A DNA stretch of 64,000 bases from Curtobacterium sp. MCBA15_009 (GCF_001864895.1 NZ_MJGO01000012.1:1-64000); one strand, 5' to 3'. Counted from the stretch's first letter, positions 1-10,414 are shown. Program-made: numbers and translations. The notes: generated by a model from the letters alone, not told the origin.

Positions 1-78
1 CCACGGGCCTCCCGGCCGCCGGTCGGGCACGTCGTGCGTCGCAGCGGACCGACGTCGGCCGGCACGCCCCGCGACGCA

Positions 79-108
79 CGAGGCGCCGCCGTCCCCGGCG
101 GCGCCTCG
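79..108 (-). terminator. perfect 12-bp hairpin downstream of ctaB
   Basis: Positions 79-90 and 97-108 form a perfect 12-bp GC-rich stem with a 6-nt loop (GTCCCC). It lies 35 nt beyond the ctaB stop codon. There is no T-tract on either side, so it is terminator-like by position rather than a classical intrinsic terminator. It could equally serve a convergent gene ending to the left of the window. Confidence 0.5.
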
Positions 109-143
109 ACGACACGGACGTCGCCCAGCGGCGACGCCCCGGC

Positions 144-1085
144 CTAGAAGGTGAAGACCTGCGGCAGCAGCGGGTCGATGCCCACGGCGATGAAGAGCAG
201 CGTCAGGTAGGTGATCGAGCTGTGGAAGACGCGCATCGGCTGCACGTGCTCGACGTGCTGGATCGCCCGCGAGTACAGCCGGTGGGCCTCGACGACGAAC
301 CAGATGCCGCCGGCCAGTGCGACGACCGTGTAGAGCGGCCCCATGTGCGCGACCGGGATGAGGAGGAGCGAGCAGACGAGCGTCGCCCAGGCGTACAGGA
401 CCACCTGCAGGCCGACGACGGTGCGGCCGCGGACGACGGCGAGCATCGGGACGTCGGCGGCGTCGTAGTCGTCGCGGTACTTCATCGAGAGCGGCCAGTA
501 GTGCGGCGGCGTCCAGAGGAAGATGACCATGAACAGGATGACCGGGGCCCAGGTGAGCGACCCGGTGACGCCGGCCCAGCCGATGAGGACGGGCATGCAG
601 CCCGCGGAGCCGCCCCAGACGATGTTCTGCGGGGTGCGGCGCTTGAGCCACAGCGTGTACACGAACACGTAGATGAGGATCGCGACGACGCTCAGCGCGG
701 CGGCGAGCCAGTTCACCAGGAACCCGAGCACCGCCGTGGAGAGCACGGCGAGGACCCACGAGAACACGAGGGCCTCGCGGTCGGAGAGCTCGCCGGTGAC
801 GAGCGGCCGCGTGCTCGTCCGCTTCATGAGGCGGTCGATGTCGCGGTCGATGTAGCAGTTGAACGCCGACGCGGAGCCGGCGGACATCGCGCCGCCGAGC
901 ATCGTCCAGAAGACGAGCCACAGATCCGGCACACCGCGCTCGGCCAGGAACATCGTCGGCGCCGTGGTGACGAGCAGCAGCTCCATCACGCGCGGCTTCG
1001 TCAACGAGACGTACGCACGGACCTTGCGCGACAGGACCGAACGGGGTCGGTCGGTGTCTGGCCGGGTCACGGTGGCAGTCGGCAA
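144..1085 (-). CDS. ctaB: protoheme IX farnesyltransferase (haem O synthase)
   Basis: Membrane prenyltransferase that attaches a farnesyl group to haem B, giving haem O for the haem A/O of terminal oxidases. The 313-residue product is all membrane helices. It shows the UbiA-family entry motif [13 protein letters not shown] (about residues 28-40) and the diphosphate/Mg-binding motif [15 protein letters not shown] (about 76-90), followed by TRPL. Length is normal for bacterial CtaB. The start is TTG, chosen because GAGG lies five bases upstream; an in-frame GTG five codons later is the alternative. The gene is divergent from tkt, an arrangement common in actinobacteria. Other cytochrome oxidase genes are not in the window. 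Confidence 0.95.
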   Translation of the reverse strand: MPTATVTRPDTDRPRSVLSRKVRAYVSLTKPRVMELLLVTTAPTMFLAERGVPDLWLVFWTMLGGAMSAGSASAFNCYIDRDIDRLMKRTSTRPLVTGELSDREALVFSWVLAVLSTAVLGFLVNWLAAALSVVAILIYVFVYTLWLKRRTPQNIVWGGSAGCMPVLIGWAGVTGSLTWAPVILFMVIFLWTPPHYWPLSMKYRDDYDAADVPMLAVVRGRTVVGLQVVLYAWATLVCSLLLIPVAHMGPLYTVVALAGGIWFVVEAHRLYSRAIQHVEHVQPMRVFHSSITYLTLLFIAVGIDPLLPQVFTF

Positions 1086-1505
1086 GGGAACCTCAGTCTG
1101 TTCGCATCAGCTCGCACACTCGGTGGACGACTGCGGCGGCGTCCGGGCATGCGCTGACCCGGAATGTCCACGGGTCCCGATCAGTTTACGCGATGGAAGC
1201 GCCGCGACGGTGCCCCGCTCCGACATCCCGACCGGATCCGCGGCGGACCCCGACGCCGCCGACACGCCCGGCGGGGAGCACCGACGGCTGCCCGGGCGCC
1301 GACTTCGGAGGTCTCCTGAACCCCCTCTGAGTGCCGGGTCACTATGCTGGACATGCCCTCCCGCAGTGCGTGCCCCGATGACGTCGGCGTGACGAGCCGG
1401 TCGGCCGCCGCTCGACGGCGACACGACTCGGCCCCGGGATGGCCACATGTCCGTGCGATGGCACGAGCCCTCGCACATGTCGCATCAAGAAGGGTCAACA
1501 TCCAA
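1086..1505. promoter_or_regulatory. divergent ctaB-tkt intergenic region
   Basis: This 420-bp stretch separates the divergent starts of ctaB and tkt and should hold both promoters. I see no convincing gene in it. A -10-like TATGCT lies at 1343-1348 on the plus strand but its -35 partner is poor, so tkt would have a leader of about 150 nt. AAGAAGGG at about 1487-1494 is the likely tkt ribosome-binding site. No riboswitch-like structure could be assigned by eye. Confidence 0.35.
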
Positions 1506-3599
1506 GTGGCTGAATTCACCTGGGACGCCATCGACCGGAAGGCCGTCGACACGGCCCGCGTACTCGCCGCCGACTCGGTCGAGGCCGCCGGCAACGGTCA
1601 CCCCGGCACCGCGATGAGCCTCGCTCCGCTCGCCCACCTGCTCTTCCAGAAGGTGATGCGTCGCGACCCGAGCGACTCCACCTGGATCGGCCGCGACCGC
1701 TTCATCCTCTCCGCCGGTCACGCCTCGATCTTGCAGTACGTGCAGTTCTACCTGCACGGATACGGCCTCGAGCTCGAGGACCTCCAGCACCTGCGCAAGT
1801 GGGGCTCGAAGACCCCGGGTCACCCGGAGTACGGCCACACCGACGGTGTCGAGATCACCACCGGCCCGCTCGGCCAGGGCCTCGCCAGCGCCGTGGGCTT
1901 CGGCTACGCGCAGCGCTTCGAGCGCGGCCTGTTCGACCCGGAGACCGCCGACGGCGAGTCGCCGTTCGACCACTTCACCTACGTGATCGCCGGTGACGGC
2001 GACATGCAGGAGGGCGTCACGAACGAGGCCGCGAGCCTCGCCGGCCGCCAGCAGCTCGGTCGCCTCGTGGTCTTCTACGACTCGAACCAGATCTCGATCG
2101 AGGACGACACCGACATCTCCTTCTCGGAGAGCGTCCCGGACCGCTACGAGGCCCTCGGCTGGCACGTCCAGACCGTCGACTGGAAGCAGACCGGCGAGTA
2201 CTCGGAGGACGCAGAGGCGCTCTTCGCCGCGGTCGAGGCCGCCAAGGCCGTCTCCGACAAGCCGTCGCTCATCGTCCTCAAGACGATCATCGGCTGGCCG
2301 TCGCCGACCAAGCAGAACTCCGGCAAGATCCACGGCTCCGCCCTCGGTGGCGAGGAGCTGAAGGGCCTCAAGGAGGTCCTCGGCTTCGACCCCGAGCAGA
2401 CCTTCCACGTCGACCCCGAGGTCCTCGAGTACACCCGCGGCGCCGTCGCCAAGGGCCAGGCCGAGCACGCCGAGTGGCAGAAGACCTTCGACGCGTGGGC
2501 CGCGGCCAACCCGGAGAAGAAGGCGATCCTCGACCGCATCAACGCGGGCGAGCTCCCCGAGGGCCTCGAGGAGGCGCTGCCGGTCTTCCCGACCGACAAG
2601 GCCGTCTCGACCCGCGCCGCCTCCGGCAAGGTCATCAACGCCATCGCGCCGCTCATGCCCGAGTTCTGGGGTGGTTCGGCGGACCTCGCCGAGTCGAACC
2701 TCACCACGATCGAGGGCGCCAAGTCCTTCGGTCCGGCCGAGGCCTCGACGAAGGCCTGGAGCACCGACCCGTACGGCCGGGTGCTGCACTTCGGCATCCG
2801 CGAGCACGCGATGGGCTCGATCCTGTCCGGCATCGTGCTGCACGGGAACACCCGCCCCTTCGGCGGCACGTTCCTCATCTTCAGCGACTACATGCGTCCG
2901 GCGGTCCGTCTCGCCGCGCTCATGCAGGCGCCGGCGATCTACGTCTGGACGCACGACTCCGTCGCCCTCGGCGAGGACGGCCCGACGCACCAGCCGATCG
3001 AGCAGATCTCCTCGCTCCGTGCGATCCCCGGCCTCGACGTGGTCCGCCCCGCCGACGCCAACGAGGTCGCCTACGCCTGGCTCGAGATGCTCAAGCACAC
3101 CGACCGCCCGGCCGGCATCGCGCTGAGCCGTCAGAACCTCCCCGTCTTCGAGCGTGGCGAGGGCGAGGCGTCGGGTGAGACCTTCGCGTCGGCGAAGAAC
3201 GTCGCCAAGGGTGCGTACATCCTGGCCGAGGCGCCGAACGGCACCCCGGACGTGATCCTCATCGCGACCGGTTCCGAGGTCCAGATCGCCGTCGAGGCCC
3301 GCGAGCAGCTCAAGGGCGAGGGCATCAACGCCCGCGTCGTCAGCGCACCGTCGCTCGAGTGGTTCCGCGCCCAGTCCGAGAACTACCAGGACCAGGTGCT
3401 CCCGAAGGACGTCACCGCACGCGTGTCGGTCGAGGCCGGCATCGCCATGAGCTGGCGCGACATCGTCGGCGACAAGGGCCGCAGCGTCTCGATCGAGCAC
3501 TTCGGTGCCTCGGCCGACTACCAGACGCTCTTCAAGGAGTTCGGCTTCACGACGGAGCACGTCGTCGCCGCCGCGAAGGAATCGATCGCGGCTTCCTGA
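1506..3599 (+). CDS. tkt: transketolase
   Basis: Thiamine-diphosphate enzyme that moves two-carbon ketol units in the non-oxidative pentose-phosphate pathway. The product is 697 residues, the usual length. The substrate motif [11 protein letters not shown] places the conserved His at residue 32; the ThDP/Mg motif GDGD is at 163-166 with NQISIED about 30 residues on; FGIREHAMG holds the catalytic Glu of the Pyr domain. The reading frame is open upstream to 1344, but homology begins at AEFTWDAI, so the GTG at 1506, preceded by AAGAAGGG, is taken as the start. It leads a plus-strand run with tal, pgi, zwf, opcA and pgl. Confidence 0.97.
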   Translation: MAEFTWDAIDRKAVDTARVLAADSVEAAGNGHPGTAMSLAPLAHLLFQKVMRRDPSDSTWIGRDRFILSAGHASILQYVQFYLHGYGLELEDLQHLRKWGSKTPGHPEYGHTDGVEITTGPLGQGLASAVGFGYAQRFERGLFDPETADGESPFDHFTYVIAGDGDMQEGVTNEAASLAGRQQLGRLVVFYDSNQISIEDDTDISFSESVPDRYEALGWHVQTVDWKQTGEYSEDAEALFAAVEAAKAVSDKPSLIVLKTIIGWPSPTKQNSGKIHGSALGGEELKGLKEVLGFDPEQTFHVDPEVLEYTRGAVAKGQAEHAEWQKTFDAWAAANPEKKAILDRINAGELPEGLEEALPVFPTDKAVSTRAASGKVINAIAPLMPEFWGGSADLAESNLTTIEGAKSFGPAEASTKAWSTDPYGRVLHFGIREHAMGSILSGIVLHGNTRPFGGTFLIFSDYMRPAVRLAALMQAPAIYVWTHDSVALGEDGPTHQPIEQISSLRAIPGLDVVRPADANEVAYAWLEMLKHTDRPAGIALSRQNLPVFERGEGEASGETFASAKNVAKGAYILAEAPNGTPDVILIATGSEVQIAVEAREQLKGEGINARVVSAPSLEWFRAQSENYQDQVLPKDVTARVSVEAGIAMSWRDIVGDKGRSVSIEHFGASADYQTLFKEFGFTTEHVVAAAKESIAAS

Positions 3600-3606
3600 C
3601 CCACCG

Positions 3607-3636
3607 GGGCCGGGTCCGGTCACCCGGATCCGGCCC
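3607..3636 (+). terminator. hairpin between tkt and tal
   Basis: Positions 3607-3619 and 3624-3636 form a 13-bp stem with one G-T wobble and a 4-nt TCAC loop, followed by TTCT. It starts 8 nt after the tkt stop. It could terminate or attenuate the tkt message, which would leave tal with its own promoter in the remaining 120 bp. Confidence 0.6.
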
Positions 3637-3755
3637 TTCTGCCGGGAGGCGCGGCTCGCCTCCGCCAGCCACCTCCCGGCCCCCCACACCACGACTCCAC
3701 GGCTCCGGTCGTCGCCACGACGCCGGGCCGGTCGACGAAAGAAGAAGAGAAACAC

Positions 3756-4868
3756 ATGGCTGACACCACCCCCACCGCCGCCCTCTCCGCGGTCGGCGTG
3801 AGCATCTGGCTCGACGACCTCTCCCGTGAGCTCCTCGAGACCGGCAAGCTCACCGAGCTCATCGAGCAGAAGAACGTCGTCGGCGTGACGACGAACCCGA
3901 CGATCTTCGCGTCGGCCCTCGCCAAGGGCGAGCGCTACGACTCGCAGGTCAAGGAGCTCGCCGCTGCGGGCACCGAGGTCACCGAGGCGATCTTCGAGAT
4001 CACCACGCAGGACGTCGCGAACGCGTCCGACGTCTTCAAGCCGATCTACGACGAGACCAAGGGCTTCGACGGCCGTGTCTCGATCGAGGTCGAGCCGGGC
4101 CTGGCCCACGAGACCGAGAAGACCATCGAGCAGGCCAAGTTCCTGTTCGAGAAGGTCGGTCGCGAGAACGTCCTCATCAAGATCCCCGCCACGGTCGAGG
4201 GCCTCGAGGCCATCACCGAGGTCATCGGCGCCGGCATCTCCGTCAACGTCACGCTGATCTTCTCGCTCGAGCGCTACCGCGCCGTCATCGACGCCTACCT
4301 CGGTGGGCTCGAGAAGGCCAAGGCCGCCGGCCACGACCTCTCCAAGATCCACTCGGTCGCCTCGTTCTTCGTCTCGCGCGTCGACTCCGAGATCGACAAG
4401 CGCCTGGACGCCGTCGGCACCGACGAGGCCAAGGCCCTCAAGTCGAAGGCCGGCATCGCCAACGCGCAGCTCGCCTACCAGGTCTGGACCGAGGCGTTCG
4501 CCTCCGAGCGCGCCCTCGGCCTGCTCGAGTCCGGTGCGAACACGCAGCGCCCGCTGTGGGCCTCGACCGGCGTCAAGGACCCGTCGCTCCCCGACACGCT
4601 CTACGTGACCGAGCTCGCCGCCCCGAACACGGTCAACACCATGCCGGGCAAGACCCTCGACGCGACCTTCGAGCACGGCGAGATCCACGGCGACGCGATC
4701 GCCGGCTCGTTCGACGACGCGCAGCAGGTCCTCGACCAGCTCGCCGCGCAGGGCATCGACTACGACGACGTCGTGGCGCTCCTCGAGAAGGAGGGCGTGG
4801 ACAAGTTCAACGTGTCGTGGGGCGAGCTCGTCGACACCGTCAAGGCCGCGCTCGAGGGCGCGAAGTAG
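3756..4868 (+). CDS. tal: transaldolase
   Basis: Transfers a dihydroxyacetone unit from sedoheptulose-7-phosphate to glyceraldehyde-3-phosphate. The 370-residue product has the long actinobacterial transaldolase form. The Schiff-base lysine is K142 in [10 protein letters not shown], and an early TTNPTIF motif (about residues 46-52) and [13 protein letters not shown] are typical of the family. The ATG at 3756 follows a purine-rich GAAAGAAGAAGAG stretch. The stop codon TAG overlaps the GTG start of pgi by one base, so the two are probably translationally coupled. The overlap and shared strand indicate one transcript with pgi. Confidence 0.97.
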   Translation: MADTTPTAALSAVGVSIWLDDLSRELLETGKLTELIEQKNVVGVTTNPTIFASALAKGERYDSQVKELAAAGTEVTEAIFEITTQDVANASDVFKPIYDETKGFDGRVSIEVEPGLAHETEKTIEQAKFLFEKVGRENVLIKIPATVEGLEAITEVIGAGISVNVTLIFSLERYRAVIDAYLGGLEKAKAAGHDLSKIHSVASFFVSRVDSEIDKRLDAVGTDEAKALKSKAGIANAQLAYQVWTEAFASERALGLLESGANTQRPLWASTGVKDPSLPDTLYVTELAAPNTVNTMPGKTLDATFEHGEIHGDAIAGSFDDAQQVLDQLAAQGIDYDDVVALLEKEGVDKFNVSWGELVDTVKAALEGAK

Positions 4869-6466
4869 TGACGGTTTCCATCGCAGCCAGCGGCGATGCC
4901 GCGCGGGCCATCGAACAGGTGGTCCCGCGGCTCGTCGCTGACCTGGTGGCCTCGGGCATCACCGCCCAGGACGCCGACCTGTGGGGAGCCGACGCCGAGG
5001 CCGAGGCGTCGAAGCGCCTCGGCTGGGTGGAGGCCGTCTCGGTCTCCCGCCCGCTCGTCGCCGAGGTGTCTGCACTGCGCGAGTCGCTCATCGCCGACGG
5101 GGTCGACCGTGTCGTCCTCGCCGGCATGGGCGGCTCGTCGCTCGCGCCCGAGGTCATCACCCGGACCGCGGGCGTCCCGCTGACCGTGCTCGACTCGACC
5201 GACCCGGCCCAGGTCCGGGCGGCCGTCGCCACCGACCTCGAGCGCACCGTGCTCGTCGTGTCGTCGAAGTCCGGCTCCACGCTCGAGACGGACTCGCAGC
5301 GTCGGGTGTACGAGCAGGCCTTCCGTGACGCCGGCATCGACCCCGCCCGCCGCATCGTCGTCGTGACCGACCCGGGCTCCGAGCTCGAGGCCACCGCGAC
5401 CGCGGCCGGGTACCGCGTCTTCACCGCCGACCCGACCGTCGGCGGCCGCTACTCCGCGCTCACCGCGTTCGGCCTCGTGCCCTCGGGGCTCGCGGGTGCG
5501 GACATCGCGGAGCTCCTCGACGAGGCGGACGCCATCTCGGCACTGCTCTCCGTCGACCTCGACGAGAACCCCGGGCTCGTGCTCGGCGCGGTCCTCGCCG
5601 GGACGGAACCGCTGCGCGACAAGATCGCGATCGTGCCGGACGGCACCCACATCGTCGGCTTCGGCGACTGGGTCGAGCAGCTGATCGCCGAGTCGACCGG
5701 CAAGGACGGCCGCGGTCTCCTGCCCGTCGTCCTGCACCCCGACTCCCCCGAGGTCACCGCCGGCCTGCCCGACGTCCAGGTCATCCGCCTGGTCGGATCG
5801 CGCGAGGACGAGCGCCACGTCGTCGAGGGCGAGGTCGAGATCACCGGCACGCTCGGTGGGCAGATCCTCGTCTGGGAGTACGCCGTCGCGGTCGCCGGGC
5901 GTCTGCTCGGCATCAACCCGTTCGACCAGCCCGACGTCGAGGCCGCCAAGGTCGCGACCCGGGGACTGCTCGAGGACCGTCCCGTGCCGGCCGAGCCGGC
6001 GTTCTCCGAGGACGGCATCGCCGTCCGCGCGACGCCTGGACTGCCCGTCGGGACGACGCTCGCGGAAGCCGTGTCGGGCCTCCTGTCCGGACTCGACGCG
6101 ACCGGCTACGTGTCGGTGCAGGCGTACGTGGACCGCACCGCGAACGGCGACCTCGAGTCGCTGCGCGACGCGATCGCGGCGCGCACAGGCCGCCCCGTCA
6201 CCTTCGGGTACGGCCCGCGGTTCCTGCACTCGACCGGGCAGTACCACAAGGGCGGACCCGCGAACGGCGTCTTCCTGCAGATCGTGGCCGACGAAGCGGA
6301 GGACCTGGCGATCCCGGGCCGTCCCTTCTCGTTCGGCCGACTCATCCAGGCCCAGGCCGCCGGTGACGCGAGTGTCCTCGCGCAGCACGGCCGGCCGGTC
6401 CTGACCCTCACGACGTCGGACGTGCGCGCCGCCACCGCGGCCATCGCCTCCGCCGTCTCACACTGA
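4868..6466 (+). CDS. pgi: glucose-6-phosphate isomerase
   Basis: Interconverts glucose-6-phosphate and fructose-6-phosphate, linking glycolysis to the pentose-phosphate genes beside it. The 532-residue product has the two SIS-type sugar-isomerase folds: GMGGSSLAPEV at about residue 82 and SSKSGSTLETDS at about 135-146. It is the compact actinobacterial form and differs from the enterobacterial enzyme. The frame is open upstream into tal, but GTG at 4868 overlapping the tal stop is the sensible start. It is followed after 23 nt by zwf. Confidence 0.93.
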   Translation: MTVSIAASGDAARAIEQVVPRLVADLVASGITAQDADLWGADAEAEASKRLGWVEAVSVSRPLVAEVSALRESLIADGVDRVVLAGMGGSSLAPEVITRTAGVPLTVLDSTDPAQVRAAVATDLERTVLVVSSKSGSTLETDSQRRVYEQAFRDAGIDPARRIVVVTDPGSELEATATAAGYRVFTADPTVGGRYSALTAFGLVPSGLAGADIAELLDEADAISALLSVDLDENPGLVLGAVLAGTEPLRDKIAIVPDGTHIVGFGDWVEQLIAESTGKDGRGLLPVVLHPDSPEVTAGLPDVQVIRLVGSREDERHVVEGEVEITGTLGGQILVWEYAVAVAGRLLGINPFDQPDVEAAKVATRGLLEDRPVPAEPAFSEDGIAVRATPGLPVGTTLAEAVSGLLSGLDATGYVSVQAYVDRTANGDLESLRDAIAARTGRPVTFGYGPRFLHSTGQYHKGGPANGVFLQIVADEAEDLAIPGRPFSFGRLIQAQAAGDASVLAQHGRPVLTLTTSDVRAATAAIASAVSH

Positions 6467-6489
6467 CCCCCGAAGGAGTTCACCGACTC

Positions 6490-8028
6490 ATGTCACCGGT
6501 GGCTGTCACTCCGGAGCACAACCCGCTCCGACTGCCCACGGATCGTCGACTGAACCGGATCGCGGGACCGAGCACGCTCATCATCTTCGGCGTGACGGGC
6601 GACCTGTCCCGCAAGAAGCTGATGCCCGCGGTCTACGACCTGGCAAACCGGGGGCTGCTGCCCCCGGGGTTCGCGCTCGTCGGCTTCGCCCGACGCGACT
6701 GGGAGGACCAGGACTTCTCCCAGCTCGTGCACGACGCGGTCAAGGAACACTCCCGCACCCCGTTCGACGAGGACGTCTGGCGTCAGCTCGAACAGGGCAT
6801 CCGCTTCGTGCAGGGCTCGTTCGACGACCCCGAGGCGTTCCGCGAACTCAAGCGGACCGTCGACGACCTCGACGCCGAGCGCGGGACGCTGGGAAACCAC
6901 GCGTTCTACCTGTCGATCCCGCCGAAGATGTTCCCGGTCGTCACCGAACAGCTCAAGCTGTCCGGCCTGACCGAGAAGCGCGACGGCTCCTGGAGCCGCG
7001 TGGTCGTCGAGAAGCCGTTCGGCTCCGACCTCCGCACCGCGCGCGAGCTGAACGCGATCGTCGAGAGCGTCTTCGCCCCCGACGACGTGTTCCGCATCGA
7101 CCACTACCTCGGCAAGGAGACCGTCCAGAACCTGCTGACGCTCCGCTTCGCGAACCAGATGTACGAACCCATCTGGAACTCGAACTACGTCGACCACGTC
7201 CAGATCACGATGGCCGAGGACATCGGCGTCGCCGGACGTGCCGCCTACTACGACGGCATCGGCGCAGCGCGCGACGTCATCCAGAACCACCTGCTGCAGC
7301 TCCTCGCGCTCACCGCGATGGAGGAGCCCGTCTCGTTCAAGGCCGCCGACCTGCGTGCCGAGAAGGAGAAGGTGCTCTCCGCCGTGCGCCTGCCCGAGGA
7401 CCTGTCGACCGCCACCGCGCGCGGACAGTACGCCGGCGGCTGGCAGGGCGGCGAGAAGGTGCTCGGGTTCCTCGACGAGGCGGGCATGGACCCGCAGTCC
7501 GGCACCGAGACCTACGCGGCGATCAAGCTCGACATCGCGACCCGTCGCTGGCAGGGCGTCCCGTTCTACCTGCGTGCCGGCAAGCGACTCGGCCGCCGCG
7601 TGACCGAGATCGCCATCGTGTTCAAGCGCGTCCCCGAGGACGTCTACGGCAACAGCCAGTCGCCGCTCGGACAGAACGCGCTCGTCATCCGCGTGCAGCC
7701 GGACGAGGGCGTCACGCTCCGCTTCGGCTCGAAGGTCCCCGGCGTCGGCACCCAGGTGCGCGACGTGACGATGGACTTCGGCTACGGCCACGCGTTCACC
7801 GAGGCATCCCCCGAGGCGTACGAGCGACTCATCCTCGACGTGCTCCTCGGCGACCCGCCGCTGTTCCCGCGGCACCAGGAGGTCGAGCTGTCCTGGAAGA
7901 TCCTCGACCCGATCGAGGAGTTCTGGGCCACGCAGGGCCAGCCCGAGCAGTACCGCCCCGGCACGTGGGGTCCGGCATCCGCCGACGCCCTGCTCGCCCG
8001 CGACGGCCGGACCTGGAGGCGTCCATGA
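6490..8028 (+). CDS. zwf: glucose-6-phosphate 1-dehydrogenase
   Basis: Oxidises glucose-6-phosphate to 6-phosphogluconolactone, the first NADPH-yielding step of the oxidative pentose-phosphate pathway. The 512-residue product begins with a Rossmann motif GVTGDLSRKKLMPAVYDL and carries the active-site signature RIDHYLGKETVQNL at about residues 202-215. Length is normal. ATG at 6490 is preceded by GAAGGAG about 11 nt upstream. The 3' end shares ATGA with opcA, whose product is needed for full activity of the enzyme in actinobacteria. Confidence 0.97.
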   Translation: MSPVAVTPEHNPLRLPTDRRLNRIAGPSTLIIFGVTGDLSRKKLMPAVYDLANRGLLPPGFALVGFARRDWEDQDFSQLVHDAVKEHSRTPFDEDVWRQLEQGIRFVQGSFDDPEAFRELKRTVDDLDAERGTLGNHAFYLSIPPKMFPVVTEQLKLSGLTEKRDGSWSRVVVEKPFGSDLRTARELNAIVESVFAPDDVFRIDHYLGKETVQNLLTLRFANQMYEPIWNSNYVDHVQITMAEDIGVAGRAAYYDGIGAARDVIQNHLLQLLALTAMEEPVSFKAADLRAEKEKVLSAVRLPEDLSTATARGQYAGGWQGGEKVLGFLDEAGMDPQSGTETYAAIKLDIATRRWQGVPFYLRAGKRLGRRVTEIAIVFKRVPEDVYGNSQSPLGQNALVIRVQPDEGVTLRFGSKVPGVGTQVRDVTMDFGYGHAFTEASPEAYERLILDVLLGDPPLFPRHQEVELSWKILDPIEEFWATQGQPEQYRPGTWGPASADALLARDGRTWRRP

Positions 8029-8969
8029 AGATCGACATGCCGAACACCACGGTCTCGAAGATCCAGAAGAAGCTCGTCCACATCCGCGAGGAGGGCGGCG
8101 CCGTCGCACTCGGACGCGTCCTGACCCTCATCATCTCGACGGCCCTGGGCCACGAGGAAGAGGCGATCGAGGCCGCGAACGAGGCGTCCCGTGAGCACCC
8201 GATGCGCGTCATCATCGTGTCGAAGAACGACGGCGACACGAAGTCGCCCGGGCGCCTCGACGCGCAGATCCGTGTCGGCAGCGACGCGGGCGCCAGCGAG
8301 GTCATCGTGCTGCGCGCCTACGGCGAGACCGCGACCGACGAGGAGAGCCTGGTCACCGGCCTGCTCCTGCCGGACGCCCCCGTCGTGGCCTGGTGGCCGC
8401 AGACCGCCCCGGAGCAGCCGGCCGCCTCGGCGCTCGGCCGCATCGCCCAGCGCCGGATCACCGACGCCGCCGCGCAGAAGGACCCGAACGGGGCGATCGA
8501 GGCCCTCGGGGCCTCGTACGTGCCGGGCGACACCGACTTCGCGTGGACCCGCCTGACCCTCTGGCGGAACCAGCTCGCCGCGGCGCTCGACCAGCCGCCG
8601 TACGAGCCGATCACCGCGGTCGAGGTCAGCGGCGCGTTCGACAGCCCGTCGACGATCCTGCTCGCGGCCTGGCTGCAGCTGCAGCTCCAGGTGCCGGTGT
8701 CGGTCGTGACGTCGCCCCGTGCGACCGGTTCGAGCGGCATCCACGGCGTCAAGCTGGTGCGCGAGTCGGGCACCATCGACCTCGAACGGTCCCTGGTGGA
8801 CGTGGCGACGCTCTCGATGCCCGGACAGCCGACCCACGACCTGTCGCTGCCACGCCGCAACCTGCGCGACTGCCTGGCCGAGGAACTCCGTAGACTCGAC
8901 CCGGACGTCCTCTTCGGAGACGTCGTCAAGCACGGGGTCGCCCAGCTGCGCGAGACCATCGCCCGCTGA
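8025..8969 (+). CDS. opcA: glucose-6-phosphate dehydrogenase assembly protein OpcA
   Basis: Accessory protein required for assembly or redox activation of glucose-6-phosphate dehydrogenase; known from cyanobacteria and actinobacteria, where it follows zwf. The product is 314 residues, soluble, with no catalytic motif, and matches the family in length and in its WWPQTAPEQPAASALGRIAQ segment (about residues 123-142). The ATG at 8025 overlaps the zwf stop by 4 nt and has GGAGG just upstream, so translation is coupled. No membrane segment is present. Confidence 0.93.
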   Translation: MKIDMPNTTVSKIQKKLVHIREEGGAVALGRVLTLIISTALGHEEEAIEAANEASREHPMRVIIVSKNDGDTKSPGRLDAQIRVGSDAGASEVIVLRAYGETATDEESLVTGLLLPDAPVVAWWPQTAPEQPAASALGRIAQRRITDAAAQKDPNGAIEALGASYVPGDTDFAWTRLTLWRNQLAAALDQPPYEPITAVEVSGAFDSPSTILLAAWLQLQLQVPVSVVTSPRATGSSGIHGVKLVRESGTIDLERSLVDVATLSMPGQPTHDLSLPRRNLRDCLAEELRRLDPDVLFGDVVKHGVAQLRETIAR

Positions 8970-8978
8970 GCACCCCAC

Positions 8979-9020
8979 ACGGCCGTCCGGACCGGCCGTC
9001 GCCCGCACACCACGGGCGAC
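8979..9020 (+). terminator. two adjacent short hairpins after opcA
   Basis: Two stems overlap by two bases: 8979-8985 with 8993-8999 (7 bp, 7-nt loop) and 8998-9005 with 9013-9020 (8 bp, 7-nt loop). They sit 9 nt after the opcA stop. No T-tract follows, so they may attenuate rather than fully stop transcription before pgl. Confidence 0.35.
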
Positions 9021-9087
9021 GGCCGGAGGGACGGTCGGACCGAAGGCCGTCGCCCGACCGGTCGGCCGCCACGAACACGGGAGTCAT

Positions 9088-9858
9088 GTGACCAACGAAC
9101 GGCGGGTGCTCGTGCACCCGGACAAGCAGGCCCTCGGCGCTTCGGTCGCCGCACGCTTCATCACGAAGATCATCGACGTGCTCGACGAGCAAGAGCGCGC
9201 CGACATCGCCATCAGCGGTGGCTCGGTGTCGTCGCTGGTGCTCGCGGCGATCGCGCAGTCGCCGGCGCACGAGAGCGTCGACTGGTCCAAGGTCCACGTG
9301 TGGTGGGTCGACGAACGCTGGGTGCCCGCGGGTGACGCGGACCGGAACACCACCGGGACGCAGACCGACTTCTTCGACCACGTCGACATCCCCGAGGCGA
9401 ACATCCACCCGATGGCCACCTCGGACGCCGGACTCTCGATCGACGAGGCCGCCGCGCAGTACGAGCGCGAGCTGCAGGACGCCGCGCCCGAGGGTGCCGT
9501 CGCTCCCCGGTTCGACATCACCCTGCTCGGCGTCGGCCCCGACGGTCACACGGCCTCGCTCTTCCCCGAGTTCCCGCAGCTCGCGGTGAAGGACCGCGCC
9601 GTCGTGTCCGTCGACGACTCCCCCAAGCCGCCGCCGCAGCGCCTGACCGTCACCTTCCCGGTGATCAACGCCTCCCAGCGGGTGTGGGTCATCCTGTCCG
9701 GTGCCGAGAAGGCCTCCGTCCTCGGGCTCGCCCTGGCCGGCGCCGCCGTGGACGAGGTCCCTGTCGGTGGCGTGCAGGGTCGGAAGCGCACGGTGTTCTT
9801 CGTCGACCAGGACGCCGCCCGCGACGTCCCCGAGAACCTCATCGCGTCGACGTACTAG
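9088..9858 (+). CDS. pgl: 6-phosphogluconolactonase
   Basis: Hydrolyses 6-phosphogluconolactone made by Zwf. The 256-residue product shows the NagB/Pgl family motifs VWWVDERWVPAGDADRN (about residues 71-87) and LLGVGPDGHTASLFP (about 147-161), which distinguish the DevB/Pgl type from the beta-propeller YbhE type. GTG at 9088 is chosen because GGGAG lies a few bases upstream; the frame is open upstream over the intergenic hairpins. It closes the zwf-opcA-pgl set and is followed by a strong terminator. Confidence 0.95.
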   Translation: MTNERRVLVHPDKQALGASVAARFITKIIDVLDEQERADIAISGGSVSSLVLAAIAQSPAHESVDWSKVHVWWVDERWVPAGDADRNTTGTQTDFFDHVDIPEANIHPMATSDAGLSIDEAAAQYERELQDAAPEGAVAPRFDITLLGVGPDGHTASLFPEFPQLAVKDRAVVSVDDSPKPPPQRLTVTFPVINASQRVWVILSGAEKASVLGLALAGAAVDEVPVGGVQGRKRTVFFVDQDAARDVPENLIASTY

Positions 9859-9882
9859 CCACGTCGTCCTGACGACCACGAG

Positions 9883-9906
9883 ACCCGGTGCCGATCGGCA
9901 CCGGGT
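9883..9906 (+). terminator. intrinsic terminator of the pgl transcript
   Basis: Perfect 10-bp stem (9883-9892 with 9897-9906) around a GATC loop, followed by TT and further T-rich bases. It starts 24 nt after the pgl stop and is the best terminator of the plus-strand carbon cluster. Confidence 0.8.
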
Positions 9907-9972
9907 TTCGTGCGTTCCGGGCGCCGGGGCCGACGTGGCGGGGTTCCAGGCCGAGGTGCCGGGCCGCCTCGG

Positions 9973-10099
9973 CGCCGAGTGGTCACGACGTGCCGTCCGT
10001 GTGCCGCCGAGGTCGCACGACGTGTCGCCTCGTCTCGCGCCGAGCGGCACTTCCTGCGCCCTCGGCATCCACGACGTGGCATGTCGTGACCACTCGGCG
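9973..10099. repeat. imperfect intergenic repeat, copy 1 (inverted arms)
   Basis: The 22-nt arms at 9973-9994 and 10078-10099 are inverted copies with a single mismatch, containing GAGTGGTCACGAC. Between them are further GCCGAG and CACGACGTG fragments. The right part (10038-10099) is similar to 10210-10271 over about 60 nt, so the gap holds two diverged tandem units about 172 bp apart. No credible protein is encoded. The motif recurs near the right end of the window. Confidence 0.6.
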
Positions 10100-10193
10100 A
10101 CCCGGTTCGGGCCCCATCGGGGGCGCACCCACGGAGCACGTGCCGATGCCGCGTGGTCCCGTCGCGCCACCGTGGGGGCGCGAGGGTGCGGAA

Positions 10194-10271
10194 CCTGTCG
10201 CCCGACTCCGCGCCGAGCGACAGGTCGTGCACACTCGGCGTCCGGATGCGGCATGTCGCAAGCACTCGGGA
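10194..10271. repeat. imperfect intergenic repeat, copy 2
   Basis: A second, more diverged unit of the repeat at 9973-10099. It carries its own nested inverted pairs: CCTGTCGC (10194-10201) with GCGACAGG (10217-10224), and CGCCGAG (10211-10217) with CTCGGCG (10234-10240). It ends in GCATGTCGCAAGCACTCGG, which parallels GCATGTCGTGACCACTCGG in copy 1. Positions 10272-10414 hold nothing I can name. Confidence 0.5.
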
Positions 10272-10414
10272 GGCAGGAGCCCGCGCGGGAGCCGGTGCCG
10301 GCGCTGCGCCTGCGCGTCCGCGACAGCTCGCCCCCGGGGCCGACAGTCGGGACGCCAGGACGCCACCGTCGAGGCGCAGCCCCCGACGAGACGAGCCCAC
10401 GCAGCACCAGACGC

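Noticed and set aside
1485-4688. Minus-strand open frame of 1067 codons opposite tkt and tal
   Set aside because: Antisense shadow of two conserved enzymes.
9963-10271. Possible CRISPR array or small gene in the post-pgl gap
   Set aside because: Units are inverted and diverged with no regular repeat-spacer pattern, no cas gene is present, and open frames there lack start signals and homology.
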